Under the pieces are notes generated by a model. It was given only the letters and a program-made list of their open reading frames with translations, made no database searches and was not told the DNA's origin. Made by a program: the position numbers and the translations under genes. A stretch of 64,000 nt of DNA. Origin: Kaistella carnis. Its GTDB lineage: Bacteria; Bacteroidota; Bacteroidia; Flavobacteriales; Weeksellaceae. Shown here in pieces: positions 43,426 through 53,010 of this stretch. Where the stretch lies: NCBI RefSeq assembly GCF_003860585.1, contig NZ_CP034159.1, positions 558,001 through 622,000 of the forward strand. The letters run 5' to 3'. Every line of letters starts with the position of its first letter. Positions within the stretch are counted from its first letter, which is position 1.

Positions 43426-44923
43426 ATGAAAAATATATTTAACATATTAACATTTTTCCTCTTTATATTTTCACTTTCTTCCTGTAGTGAAGATCTAGTG
43501 GATAAGGTGCAAGTAGCGACCTTAAAAGGAATCGTAATAAAAAAAGGAACAAATCAGCCAATTAAAAATGTAAAATTATTTACTACTCCTTCTACCGAAA
43601 CTGTTTTTACAAAAGATGACGGCAGTTTTATTATAGAAAATATTCCCTTGGGTGATTACTCTGTGCGTGCTGAACTTACCGGGTATCTTACAAGCTTTCA
43701 AGGGGTAAGTTTTAAAAATAATGAGCAGACTGTAAGTGTCGTTTTCGAAATGAGTGATGATGATTCATTAAACAGTTCGCCATCAGTTCCCGTTTTGCTA
43801 AGTCCGGTTGACAATGCAGTTGATCAACCACTAGCTGTTGATTTAACATGGGATTGCAACGATGCGGATTCTCTCGACGTTCTTAAATATAAAGTGGTGG
43901 TTAAAAATGACTTTGATGCAAATGTTATTGAAATTAAAGATTTAACGGATAAACATTATTATCTGGAAAATCTAAAATTTGGAGTGACCTACTATTGGCA
44001 GGTGTCAGTTTCTGATGGAATCAATCCTGAAGTCAACAGTCCCGTTTTCCGTTTCAAAACCAGTACAACTCCTAATAACAGATTTCATTATGTGAAAAAA
44101 ATGAACGGAAGTTATTATATCGTTTCAAGTGATGAAGCAAACGTTAATTTTCAGTTCACACCTTTTGACAAAAACAGTTGGCGACCACGACTTAATCAAA
44201 ATTCGCAAATCATTGCATTTTTAAGAACGGTTGGTGGTAATGCGCAGATTTTCACCGCAAATACCGATGGATCTAATCCTTTCCAAGTGACGGCAGTTCC
44301 GGTTGCAGGTTTTGATAATGCTGAAATTGATTACGCCTGGAGTAAAAACGGAAAAGAATTTCTTTATGCCAACTTTACCAAACTCTATAGAATAAATAAA
44401 GATGGCAGTGGACTCCAACTGGTCTACACAACACCGGATGGTAGTTTTATTTCAGAATGTGACTGGAGTTACGATGGAAGTAAAATCGCTTTAAAGACCA
44501 ATGATGCGAATGGATACAACGTGAAAATTTACATCATTGACTTGGTCGGTAACACCGTGAAAACAGTTTTAGAAAATGTTCCTGGTGCAGCGGGCGGACT
44601 CAACTTTTCAGTTGACGGAAGTAAATTACTCTATACTTACGATATATCCGGACATCAAGAAGCGAATTATCGACAGCTTGATACTCACATGTTCATTTAC
44701 AATTTAGTGACTGATGAGAATATCGACTTATCGGTACTAAGTGAAAAACCAGATGGCAGTAATGATTTGGATCCAAGATTTTCACCAAATGATGCAGACG
44801 TTATTTTTGTGAATACCTCAAACGATGGCATCTCCGCCAAAAAAATAACAAAAGTAATCTTACAAGATAATAGCAGAACAGACTTATTCCCTGACGCAGA
44901 AATGCCGGACTGGGAGTGATGTT
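43426..44923 (+). CDS. Lipoprotein with CarboxypepD-regulatory, Fn3-like and TolB-like propeller domains
   Basis: About 497 residues from the ATG at 43426, four bases after csgG. The signal MKNIFNILTFFLFIFSLSSC has its lipobox Cys at 20. Domains in order are a carboxypeptidase regulatory-like beta sandwich (~30-110; LKGIVIKKGTNQPIKNV, DGSFIIENIPLGDYSVRAE), a fibronectin-like domain (~120-210; LTWDCNDADSLDVLKYKVVV, TYYWQVSVSDG), and TolB/WD40-like repeats (~225-495; QIFTANTDGSNPFQVTAV, CDWSYDGSKIALKT). Being last in the csg operon suggests a surface partner of the fibre or pore. The stop is at about 44917-44919. Confidence 0.82.
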
Positions 44924-44932
44924 TTCAAGGGG

Positions 44933-44967
44933 GTTGAGGAATTTATTCCTCAACTTTCTTCTTTTTT
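44933..44967 (+). terminator. First terminator hairpin of the curli operon
   Basis: Perfect arms GTTGAGGAAT / ATTCCTCAAC with a two-base loop, then TTTCTTCTTTTTTT. Confidence 0.8.
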
Positions 44968-44975
44968 TAAAACAG

Positions 44976-45012
44976 TAAGAGCTGACTATTTTAGTCAGCT
45001 CTTATTTTTATA
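44976..45012. terminator. Second, bidirectional terminator hairpin
   Basis: Perfect arms TAAGAGCTGACTA / TAGTCAGCTCTTA with T-rich tails on both strands, between the curli operon and the converging regulator gene. Confidence 0.8.
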
Positions 45013-45024
45013 TTTTATTGTAAA

Positions 45025-45684
45025 TCAATATTCAACCAAACGATTTTCTAAGGCAAATTTCACCAGTTTAGAAGAATTGTTAGTGTTGAATTTCAACATC
45101 ATATTTCTGCGGTGTGATTCCACCGTATGCGTACTGATAAAAAGCTTTTCAGCAATTTCCTTTGATCGCAAACCATCGCAAATTAGAAGAAGAACATCTT
45201 TCTCTCTCGCGGTCAGATCTTCTACACTATTATGTTTTTTCTCGTAAAGATCATCTACGCTACAAATGAAATTCAACAGGGCATTCTTTGCATTATCATT
45301 TACATAGACTTTGCCGTCCATTACCTGATGAAGTGCTTCTAAAAATTCTTCTTTGCTGGTCGTTCCACCCAAATAGCTTTTTACGCCTTTGTCAAAAAAT
45401 TTCTTAATCATTCTTGCCTCGGGAGTGAGGGAATTGACAATAATCTTCAGGGTGGGATTTATTTCGAGGAATTTTTCAATGTAATCTGTAATATCGAAGG
45501 TATTAATTCCTGTAACATTTAGGAACAAAACAGAATTTTCGGTAGTGATATTCTTTTCAATATCTCCAAATTCGGTAATTCCTACAATCTGGTAGTTTTT
45601 ACTAATAACATTGCTTTGTAGAAAGTAATGTATACAATCTAAGTAAAGCCTCTGACTTTCGTAAAGGATAATTTTTTTTTTCAT
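45025..45684 (-). CDS. LuxR-family regulator with degenerate receiver domain (CsgD-like)
   Basis: 219 residues. The N-terminal ~125 residues have a receiver fold but lack the phosphorylation chemistry. The acidic pair is replaced by YES (Glu9, Ser10), the phosphosite by Asn56 (VLFLNVTG) and the conserved Lys by Gly107 (SYLGGTT). The C-terminal ~150-215 is a good LuxR HTH (LTAREKDVLLLICDGLRSKE, FISTHTVESHRRNMM). E. coli CsgD is likewise a LuxR-type protein with an atypical receiver that turns on curli genes. Position and architecture suggest this is the curli regulator, but orthology is not shown. It converges on the csg operon. Confidence 0.85.
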   Translation of the reverse strand: MKKKIILYESQRLYLDCIHYFLQSNVISKNYQIVGITEFGDIEKNITTENSVLFLNVTGINTFDITDYIEKFLEINPTLKIIVNSLTPEARMIKKFFDKGVKSYLGGTTSKEEFLEALHQVMDGKVYVNDNAKNALLNFICSVDDLYEKKHNSVEDLTAREKDVLLLICDGLRSKEIAEKLFISTHTVESHRRNMMLKFNTNNSSKLVKFALENRLVEY

Positions 45685-45689
45685 GGTGT

Positions 45690-45708
45690 GTTAGTTTGTA
45701 CGAATTTA
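45690..45708 (-). promoter_or_regulatory. Regulator promoter with leader word shared with the curli operon
   Basis: On the minus strand TAAATTCG (45701-45708) resembles the -7 box. ACAAACTAAC (45690-45699) follows in the leader, identical to the word at 39570-39579 before the curlin gene. Confidence 0.4.
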
Positions 45709-45880
45709 GTAAATTTTTCACCATTAACCTAGAAAAGATAGGAAATTCGTAAATAACAACCCCTTATCATGAAAAATATTAGAGATTTACACTTAACGTA
45801 CACAAGTTAATTTAATTATTTCTTATTAATATATCTAATAGATCAACCTCTTTTTTAAGGCTGATTTTTAGAAAAGGACA

Positions 45881-48800
45881 TTAGTTCAGAAATATATCAT
45901 AACGTTGCATCTCATTAAATATCTCGATTAATTCACCATTCACCTGAATCATCGTCTGCATACTCATCACCTCCAGTTGACTCTCATCTGCGGGATTTTT
46001 AATGTAAAAATTAAGTTTCTGGTCCCCCTTATGTTCATCAAACTGATTTCTTAAGAAATCGATATCTTCTTTTCGCAAATGATCAATATCCACAACTACG
46101 GTCATCTTCTTTGCAAATTTTTCAAAAGCTTCTTTAAGATCAATAACTTCCGACACATTTACGAAAACCCGTCCATCATTGGATTGAGAGAATTTAATTT
46201 TAAAGATAACGAATCGCTGAACATCAATTTTATCTCTGAATTTCATATAATCGCGGTCGCCTAAACGGAAAGAATAACTTCCACTATAATCTTCCAACAT
46301 CAAAAACGCCACCTTTTCACCACTATTTTTACCGTCTTTAATGGTGTATTCTGTTACCAAACCAGCGACCATGTATTCGGGTGTGTTATTTTTTAAGGCC
46401 TGTTTTTCTTTCCAGGATAATTTATCATTATTGAATAAATCGGGTTGTTGATTGGCAAAAACGTTATTCTTATAATCTTCAATCTCGTCTAGATTCAAGA
46501 AATTAAAACTTCCTCTTGGTTCCACTATTTTAGCAGGTTCTTCAATCATAACGTCATCATCACCTTCTAAAATTTCAGGCGGCAGATCAACCAGATCATC
46601 ATCAGCGTCTTCCACTTCGGAAACTTCGATTGGTAAAATCACTTTCTCCAGTTCCAACGGTTCTTCCTTCTTGCTTTCCAAAATTTCTTTTTTGCTCAAA
46701 GCTCCCTGTAAAAACTGGAACTGATATTTATATTCATCCAGAGGATGGGCAGAGAGATAGAAGCCAATAATTTCTTTTTCTTTATTAAGTTTGTGCATGC
46801 TTTGCCATTCGGGTGCAGGATTAATTTTGGGCTGTTCAATTTTAACTTCCTCCGCAAAATCTGCAAACAGAGAATTTTCAATCTCATTCTTGCTGTCCTG
46901 AAAACTGTTACCATATCGAAGTAACCTTTCAATGTTTGTTTTTCCAGAGGAATCAATATCGAAATACTGCGCCCGGTGATAAACATCAACTTCATCGAAG
47001 GCGCCTGCAACGACTAAACTTTCCGCTACTCGCTTGTTCATTTGTGAGGTCGGAATCCTTTCGAAAAAATCATAGATATTCTTGAAACGTCCATTTTTTC
47101 TGGTCTCCACAATTGCCTCACTCGGACCTTCGCCAATCCCTTTAATTGCACCTAAACCAAAACGTATTTGCCCCTTCTCATTCACTGCAAAAGCATACTG
47201 CGATTCATTAACATCTGGCCCCAAAACGTCAACACCAATACTTTTACAATCCTCCATAAATAAAGTGATCTGCTTCGTATTATTAATGTTATTAGACATC
47301 ACGCTCGCCATATATTCCGCGGGATAATTCGCTTTTAAATAGGCTGTTTGATAGGCAATTAAAGCATAACACGTGGAGTGCGATTTGTTAAATGCATATT
47401 CAGCAAAAGCTTCCCAGTCTTTCCAAATTTTATTGAGTTTGGTTTCGTCGAGGTTATTGCTTTTTCCACCTTCGATAAATTTAGGATACATTTTATCCAG
47501 TACGTCCCTTTGTTTTTTACCCATTGCTTTACGCAAAGTATCAGCTTCCCCTTTTGTAAAGTTGGCTAATTTCTGAGATAAAAGCATTACCTGCTCCTGA
47601 TAGACGGTAATTCCATAGGTTTCACTTAAATACTCTTCGGTTTCTTCTAAATCGTAAACCGTTTCTTCTACCCCATTTTTTCGATTGATAAATAGTGGGA
47701 TGTATTTAATCGGTCCAGGTCGATACAAAGCGTTCATCGCAATCAAGTCAGCAAACTCCGTTGGTTTAAGTTCACGCATATATTTCTGCATTCCGGGACT
47801 TTCATACTGAAAAATCCCAACAGTGCGACCTTCTTTAAAAAGCTGATAGGTTTTAGCATCATCTAAGGGAATGGTATCCGGATCGATCTCGATGCCGTGT
47901 TTTTCTTTGATAAGTTTGATTGCGTGTTTGATTATGGTCAAAGTCCGCAATCCTAAGAAATCCATTTTCAACAATCCTGCACTTTCAGCCACCGAGTTGT
48001 CAAACTGCGATACCAAAATATCTGCGTCTTTAGATGCAATCGTAATCGGCACCAGATTAGAAATATCTTCGGGCGTTATAATTACTCCACAAGCGTGGAT
48101 ACCAGTATTTCGAATGCAACCTTCCATTTTTTGAGCAGCAGACAGAACTTGGTAACGCTCATCTTTTGGGTTTGCCAGGATATCTTTCATTTCCTGCGCC
48201 AACGCTTTATCTTCCGGGGCAAGTTTATCGAATTTTGCAAAAGCTTTCGCAATATTCATTCCTGGAGAAGGTGGGATTAATTTTGCAATATTATTGGTCT
48301 CGAAAATTGGATAGTCCAAAACTCTTCCGGCATCTTTGATCGCAGATTTTCCTCCTAAAACGGAATAGGTGATAATTTGAGCAACATTTGTTTTACCGTA
48401 TTTCTCAACCACCCATTTAATGATTTTATCGCGACCTTCATCATCAAAATCAATATCGATATCGGGCATTGAAATCCTTTCCGGGTTTAGAAAACGCTCA
48501 AATAGCAAATCATATTTTATAGGATCAACATTGGTAATTCCCGTACAATATGCCACCGCAGAACCCGCGGCCGAACCACGACCGGGACCAACCCAAACAC
48601 CCATTTTTCTGGCTTCATTACAGAAATCCTGTACAATCAAAAAGTATCCGGGATAACCGGTTTTGGCGATAACTTCTAACTCAAAGTCTAATCTTTCTCT
48701 TATTTCGTCGGTGATTTCCTCATACCTTTTGTTGGCACCTTCGTAGGTTAAATGCCTCAAATAAGCGTTCTCTCCTCTTTTTCCGCCGTCTAATTTATCT

Positions 48801-50536
48801 TCTTCACTTAGGAATTCGTCAGGAATACCAAATTCAGGAAGCAGAACATCACGCTTCAATGTGTAAGGTTCAAACTTTTTCACCAACTCGTCATACGCTT
48901 CAAAAGCATCGGGGAATTCACGGAAACTTTGTTTGAGTTCCTCCGTATTTTTAATGTAAAATTCGTGTGAAGGCAATCCTCGTCTTTTACCAAAACCTTT
49001 TCCTACAGGCGAAGATAATTTTTCTCCATCCTTAATACAGTATAAAATATCCTGAATGTGCGCTTCTGATTTTTCGGTGTAAAAAGTCTCATTTTGTGCT
49101 AAAATTTTGACTTCATATTTTTCTGCGAAAGTCAATAAAACATCATTCAAATAATGTTCTTCTTCAATTTCATGGTTTTGCAACTGTACATAAAAATCCT
49201 CGCCGAAGGTGTTTTTCCACCATTGAAAAACCTCTTCTCCTTTTTGTTCTCCAAATTCTAAAATTGTATTGGGAATGTCTCCTATTGTTCCTGCAGTTAC
49301 AGCAATAAGATCCTCTTTCAACTCGGCGATCATCTTTTTTGAGATTCGCGGAACTCCAAAATAAAAACCATTGATATATCCTAAACTCGAGAGTTTTGCC
49401 AAATTTTTATAGCCATTGAAATTCTTTGCCAAAAGAACGATATTTGTTCTTCGGTCGGGATCATCTTTCGTAAACTGTTTCTGCTCTGGGCGGTCGGAAA
49501 GATAAAATTCACATCCAATAATAGGAATTAAGGGTTCTTTTCTCGGTTCAGTTTCGTTAAATGGAAGTGCGTCTTCTTCCGCTTTCTGTTTCCGCTCTAA
49601 ATATTCCTGATGGTTTTTCTTAATCGTTCCATTGGTTTTTTCAACTTCAGAAATGAATTTAAAAGCACCCATCATATTTCCCAAATCCACAATACCAACA
49701 GCTGGAAAATTATTTTCTAGAGCCCGTTTAATTAAATCATTAATATTTGAGGATGCCTGAAGTGACGAATAAATACTGTGATTATGAAAATTAAAATAAC
49801 TTCCTATTTCAATTTCATCCGTATTATTAAAAGATGTTTTCTTTTTCTTTTTCGAATCCGCAACCTGTCTTCGAATGACGATGGGAAATGGTTTTATCGG
49901 ACTCGGATGATTGTTGATATACTGCTGTAATTCCTGAGTCTCAAGCTTCACCTCCTCAGCGGGTACAATTCCGATCCGCATCATTTCAAAGAAGACCTGT
50001 GCCGTTGCATTTACATCGGCTGCAGCATTATGCGCTTCATCAAATTCTTCGTCGTATAACTTTTCGTAAAGCTCGGTGAGTTTCGGAGATTTATATTTTC
50101 CGCTTTTTCCACCACCTAACTGACAAAAATCGGTTCCCAGTTTCATGGTATCAGCAAAAGGGATTTCCTGTAAATTATTGTCAATTTGTTTACGGAAAAA
50201 CTCGGCTCCTACAATATTATAATCAAAAATAATATTGTGGCCAACCACCACTTCCGCTTTCTGCATAGCTTCTCTGAATTCCAATAAAACTTCATTCAGA
50301 TCACGACCTTCTTCGGTGGCCATTTTTGTTGAAATACCGTGGATCCTTTGGGAAGAAAAGGGAATATCATAACCCTCCGGCTTAATGATATAATCCTGAT
50401 TCTCAATTAGATTACCTTCTCTGTCATGAAGTTGCCACGCGATCTGAACCATTCGGGGCCAGTTATCGGAGTCGGTGATGGGAGCATTGAAATTTTTAGG
50501 TAAACCGGTAGTTTCTGTGTCAAAAATAAGATACAT
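45881..50536 (-). CDS. dnaE: DNA polymerase III alpha subunit with fused N-terminal proofreading exonuclease
   Basis: 1551 residues. Residues ~1-190 are a DnaQ-like DEDDh exonuclease with all motifs intact: IFDTETTGL (Asp6, Glu8), VVGHNIIFDYNIVG, and HNAAADVNATAQVF. A PHP domain begins at ~245, but its metal motif is reduced: FHNHSIYSS, and DLGNMMG instead of DHGN. The polymerase core carries GRGSAAGSAVAYCTGITNVDP and the catalytic MPDIDIDFDDEGRDKII, then the fingers segment with KKQRDVLDKMYPKFIEGG and HSTCYALIAYQTAYLKANYP. OB-fold and C-terminal tau-binding regions follow. It is the replicative polymerase; the built-in exonuclease should supply proofreading. Confidence 0.94.
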   Translation of the reverse strand: MYLIFDTETTGLPKNFNAPITDSDNWPRMVQIAWQLHDREGNLIENQDYIIKPEGYDIPFSSQRIHGISTKMATEEGRDLNEVLLEFREAMQKAEVVVGHNIIFDYNIVGAEFFRKQIDNNLQEIPFADTMKLGTDFCQLGGGKSGKYKSPKLTELYEKLYDEEFDEAHNAAADVNATAQVFFEMMRIGIVPAEEVKLETQELQQYINNHPSPIKPFPIVIRRQVADSKKKKKTSFNNTDEIEIGSYFNFHNHSIYSSLQASSNINDLIKRALENNFPAVGIVDLGNMMGAFKFISEVEKTNGTIKKNHQEYLERKQKAEEDALPFNETEPRKEPLIPIIGCEFYLSDRPEQKQFTKDDPDRRTNIVLLAKNFNGYKNLAKLSSLGYINGFYFGVPRISKKMIAELKEDLIAVTAGTIGDIPNTILEFGEQKGEEVFQWWKNTFGEDFYVQLQNHEIEEEHYLNDVLLTFAEKYEVKILAQNETFYTEKSEAHIQDILYCIKDGEKLSSPVGKGFGKRRGLPSHEFYIKNTEELKQSFREFPDAFEAYDELVKKFEPYTLKRDVLLPEFGIPDEFLSEEDKLDGGKRGENAYLRHLTYEGANKRYEEITDEIRERLDFELEVIAKTGYPGYFLIVQDFCNEARKMGVWVGPGRGSAAGSAVAYCTGITNVDPIKYDLLFERFLNPERISMPDIDIDFDDEGRDKIIKWVVEKYGKTNVAQIITYSVLGGKSAIKDAGRVLDYPIFETNNIAKLIPPSPGMNIAKAFAKFDKLAPEDKALAQEMKDILANPKDERYQVLSAAQKMEGCIRNTGIHACGVIITPEDISNLVPITIASKDADILVSQFDNSVAESAGLLKMDFLGLRTLTIIKHAIKLIKEKHGIEIDPDTIPLDDAKTYQLFKEGRTVGIFQYESPGMQKYMRELKPTEFADLIAMNALYRPGPIKYIPLFINRKNGVEETVYDLEETEEYLSETYGITVYQEQVMLLSQKLANFTKGEADTLRKAMGKKQRDVLDKMYPKFIEGGKSNNLDETKLNKIWKDWEAFAEYAFNKSHSTCYALIAYQTAYLKANYPAEYMASVMSNNINNTKQITLFMEDCKSIGVDVLGPDVNESQYAFAVNEKGQIRFGLGAIKGIGEGPSEAIVETRKNGRFKNIYDFFERIPTSQMNKRVAESLVVAGAFDEVDVYHRAQYFDIDSSGKTNIERLLRYGNSFQDSKNEIENSLFADFAEEVKIEQPKINPAPEWQSMHKLNKEKEIIGFYLSAHPLDEYKYQFQFLQGALSKKEILESKKEEPLELEKVILPIEVSEVEDADDDLVDLPPEILEGDDDVMIEEPAKIVEPRGSFNFLNLDEIEDYKNNVFANQQPDLFNNDKLSWKEKQALKNNTPEYMVAGLVTEYTIKDGKNSGEKVAFLMLEDYSGSYSFRLGDRDYMKFRDKIDVQRFVIFKIKFSQSNDGRVFVNVSEVIDLKEAFEKFAKKMTVVVDIDHLRKEDIDFLRNQFDEHKGDQKLNFYIKNPADESQLEVMSMQTMIQVNGELIEIFNEMQRYDIFLN

Positions 50537-50670
50537 GAATATGAAGAATTTTGGTAAAATTAGGCTAAAATTTCTTTAAAAAAAAGTTGCTATTTTCAAA
50601 AAATGAAAATATCTAAAGACATAAAATGGGTCAGAATCCTTTAAAAATTTCTAAAAATGAATAAATGTTT

Positions 50671-50678
50671 TATCTTTG
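50671..50678 (+). promoter_or_regulatory. E1 dehydrogenase promoter -7 box
   Basis: TATCTTTG lies seven bases before the ATG at 50685 and overlaps the TTG at 50676, so the ATG is the start and the leader is only a few bases long. Confidence 0.55.
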
Positions 50679-50684
50679 TTCGAT

Positions 50685-52757
50685 ATGGAAATTGATACAA
50701 AAAAAACCGTTTCACAGGAGATATTGCTGAAAGCGTTCAATCACATGATGATTGCCAAAGCAACAGCCGATGTTTATGAAGAAAACCGAAATATTTGCAA
50801 ATATGTGCACTCTACTTCTCGGGGTCACGAAGCCATACAGTTAGCAACTGCTTATCAATTAACAAAAGAAGATTGGGTTTCCCCATATTATCGTGACGAA
50901 AGTTTATTATTAGGAATAGGTTTCGAGCCTTATCAATTAATGCTTCAGTTACTGGCAAAAGCAGAAGATCCTTTTTCGGGCGGACGTTCATATTATTCGC
51001 ATTCATCAAGTCGGGAAGAAAGTTTACCTAAAATAATTCACCAAAGTTCTGCGACTGGAATGCAGGCTATTCCTACGACGGGAGTTGCGCAGGGAATCAA
51101 ATACATTCAGGAATTTAACTTAAAAGAATACGAAAATAATCCTGTGGTAGTTTGTAGTTTTGGAGATAACTCCATCACAGAAGGTGAAGTTTCGGAAGCA
51201 TTTCAGTTTGCAGCACTTCATCAGTTACCGATTATATTCTTAGTTCAGGATAATGGATGGGGAATTTCTGTAACTAAAGAAGAAGCAAGAACTTCAGATG
51301 CATATGATTTCGCCGCAGGATTTGTCGGTCTTAACCGAATGAAAGTGGATGGAACTGATTTCGAAGCCAGTTTCCAAGCCATGAAGAAAGCCGTTGATTT
51401 CGTAAGAACAGAAAGAAAACCAATGTTGGTTTGTGCAAGTACCGTCTTGATTGGGCATCACACTTCCGGAGTTCGACGAGAATTCTACCGTGATGAAGAT
51501 GATTTGGTAAAACACCGCGCAAAAGATCCGGGCAATATTCTTCGAAAAAGACTCTTAGAAGAAGGTACCGACGAAGATCTTTTAAAACAAATAGAAAAGA
51601 AAGCAAGATTAGAAGTTGAACAAGCTTTCCAGAGAGCAATTGCCGCCGAAGATCCAAAACCACAATCCGTAGAAGATCATGTGTTCGCTCCTACTTCTAT
51701 TACAGAAGAAGTGGGTGAAAGAGAACCGAAAGGTCAGGAGAAAATTGTAATGGTTGATGCCGCGATTCACGCGATTCAGGAAATCATGTGGAAACATCCG
51801 GAAGCATTGCTTTACGGACAGGATGTTGGTGAAAGAATTGGGGGAGTTTTTCGCGAAACTGTCACTTTAGGCAAAAAATTTGGGAACAAAAGGGTTTTCA
51901 ATACGCCTATTCAGGAAGCTTATATCATAGGTTCAACCGTTGGTATGAGTGCAGTTGGTTTAAAACCTATTGTAGAAGTGCAGTTTGCTGATTATATTTA
52001 TCCAGGGATCAATCAATTGATTACAGAGATCTCAAAATCCTGTTATCTGAGCAACGGTAAATTTCCGGTGAGTAACATTATCCGGGTTCCGATTGGTGCT
52101 TATGGTGGTGGCGGACCTTATCACAGCGGAAGTGTAGAAAGTATTCTGGCCAATATTAAAGGAATTAAAGTAGCTTATCCAAGCAATGCTGCCGATTTTA
52201 AAGGTTTACTAAAAGCTGCTTATTACGATCCAAATCCAGTCGTTATGTTGGAGCATAAAGGATTATACTGGAGCAAAGTTCCGGGAACCGAAGATGCAAA
52301 AACTATTGAGCCCGCAGAAGATTATATCCTTCCTTTTGGGAAAGGAAATATCCTTTTAGAAGCTGATCAAGCTGAAACTGAAAAAGGCAGAACAATGCTC
52401 ATAGTCACTTATGGAATGGGTGTTTATTGGGCAAAAGAAGCCGCTAAGAATTTCGAAGGTCGAGTTGAAATTATCGATTTGAGAACTTTAATTCCTTTGG
52501 ATGAAAAGTTAGTTTTTGAACGTACAAAACTCCACGGAAAATGTTTGGTTTTAACGGAAGAGCAAATTCAAAACTCTTTTGCAGAAGCTTTCGCACACCG
52601 AATATCTAAGGAATGTTTCCGATATTTAGATGCTCCTGTTGAAGCCATGGGTTCACTGAATTTACCGGCAGTTCCAATCAATTTAGTGTTGGAAAAAGAA
52701 ATGCTTCCAAACGCGGAAAAACTGACTAAAAAAATTGAAGAAATGTTAAATCATTAA
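50685..52757 (+). CDS. Branched-chain 2-oxo acid dehydrogenase E1, fused alpha and beta
   Basis: 690 residues. The alpha half (~1-330) has the thiamine diphosphate motif GDNSITEGEVSEAFQFAALHQLPIIFLVQDN. The beta half (~355-690) starts KIVMVDAAIHAIQEIMWKHPEALLYGQDVGERIGGVF and contains NTPIQEAYIIGSTVGMSAVGLKPIVEVQFADYI and GAYGGGGPYHSGSVESI. The complex decarboxylates branched 2-oxo acids to acyl-CoA, the primers of iso-fatty acids in this group. E2 and E3 are not encoded here. A terminator follows at 52796. Confidence 0.88.
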   Translation: MEIDTKKTVSQEILLKAFNHMMIAKATADVYEENRNICKYVHSTSRGHEAIQLATAYQLTKEDWVSPYYRDESLLLGIGFEPYQLMLQLLAKAEDPFSGGRSYYSHSSSREESLPKIIHQSSATGMQAIPTTGVAQGIKYIQEFNLKEYENNPVVVCSFGDNSITEGEVSEAFQFAALHQLPIIFLVQDNGWGISVTKEEARTSDAYDFAAGFVGLNRMKVDGTDFEASFQAMKKAVDFVRTERKPMLVCASTVLIGHHTSGVRREFYRDEDDLVKHRAKDPGNILRKRLLEEGTDEDLLKQIEKKARLEVEQAFQRAIAAEDPKPQSVEDHVFAPTSITEEVGEREPKGQEKIVMVDAAIHAIQEIMWKHPEALLYGQDVGERIGGVFRETVTLGKKFGNKRVFNTPIQEAYIIGSTVGMSAVGLKPIVEVQFADYIYPGINQLITEISKSCYLSNGKFPVSNIIRVPIGAYGGGGPYHSGSVESILANIKGIKVAYPSNAADFKGLLKAAYYDPNPVVMLEHKGLYWSKVPGTEDAKTIEPAEDYILPFGKGNILLEADQAETEKGRTMLIVTYGMGVYWAKEAAKNFEGRVEIIDLRTLIPLDEKLVFERTKLHGKCLVLTEEQIQNSFAEAFAHRISKECFRYLDAPVEAMGSLNLPAVPINLVLEKEMLPNAEKLTKKIEEMLNH

Positions 52758-52795
52758 TTTGACTTTTACATAAATTTAAAGTTTCCAATCTCTTA

Positions 52796-52834
52796 AAAAC
52801 TTAATGTTGATATTCTCAACATTAAGTTTTTTTT
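52796..52834 (+). terminator. Terminator of the E1 gene
   Basis: Perfect 13-bp arms AACTTAATGTTGA / TCAACATTAAGTT followed by TTTTTT. Confidence 0.85.
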
Positions 52835-53010
52835 ATGGAAGCAAGAACTATAGCTTCTTGTAGTTGAAGATGGATCATTTTTTTAAACAATAAGATATTA
52901 TTACGCAATGTTAAAGTGAAAAAATCAAAGTTGCAGCCGTGGATGTGATCCTTGTATTTGACCAAAAATCAAAAGTAACAACAGTTTAACTTTTGTCCTT
53001 CAAGTCTTTC

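Noticed and set aside
44933..45012. Hairpins after the curli operon as a small RNA gene
   Set aside because: Both hairpins have T-rich tails and sit at the operon end between converging genes; terminators explain them.
46079..48656. Several forward frames of 60-90 codons opposite dnaE
   Set aside because: All are shadows of the dnaE coding strand.
52900..52985. Protein-like remnant IKVAAVDVILVFD after the E1 terminator
   Set aside because: Only about 20 codons with no start, and no convincing similarity; cannot be told from chance.
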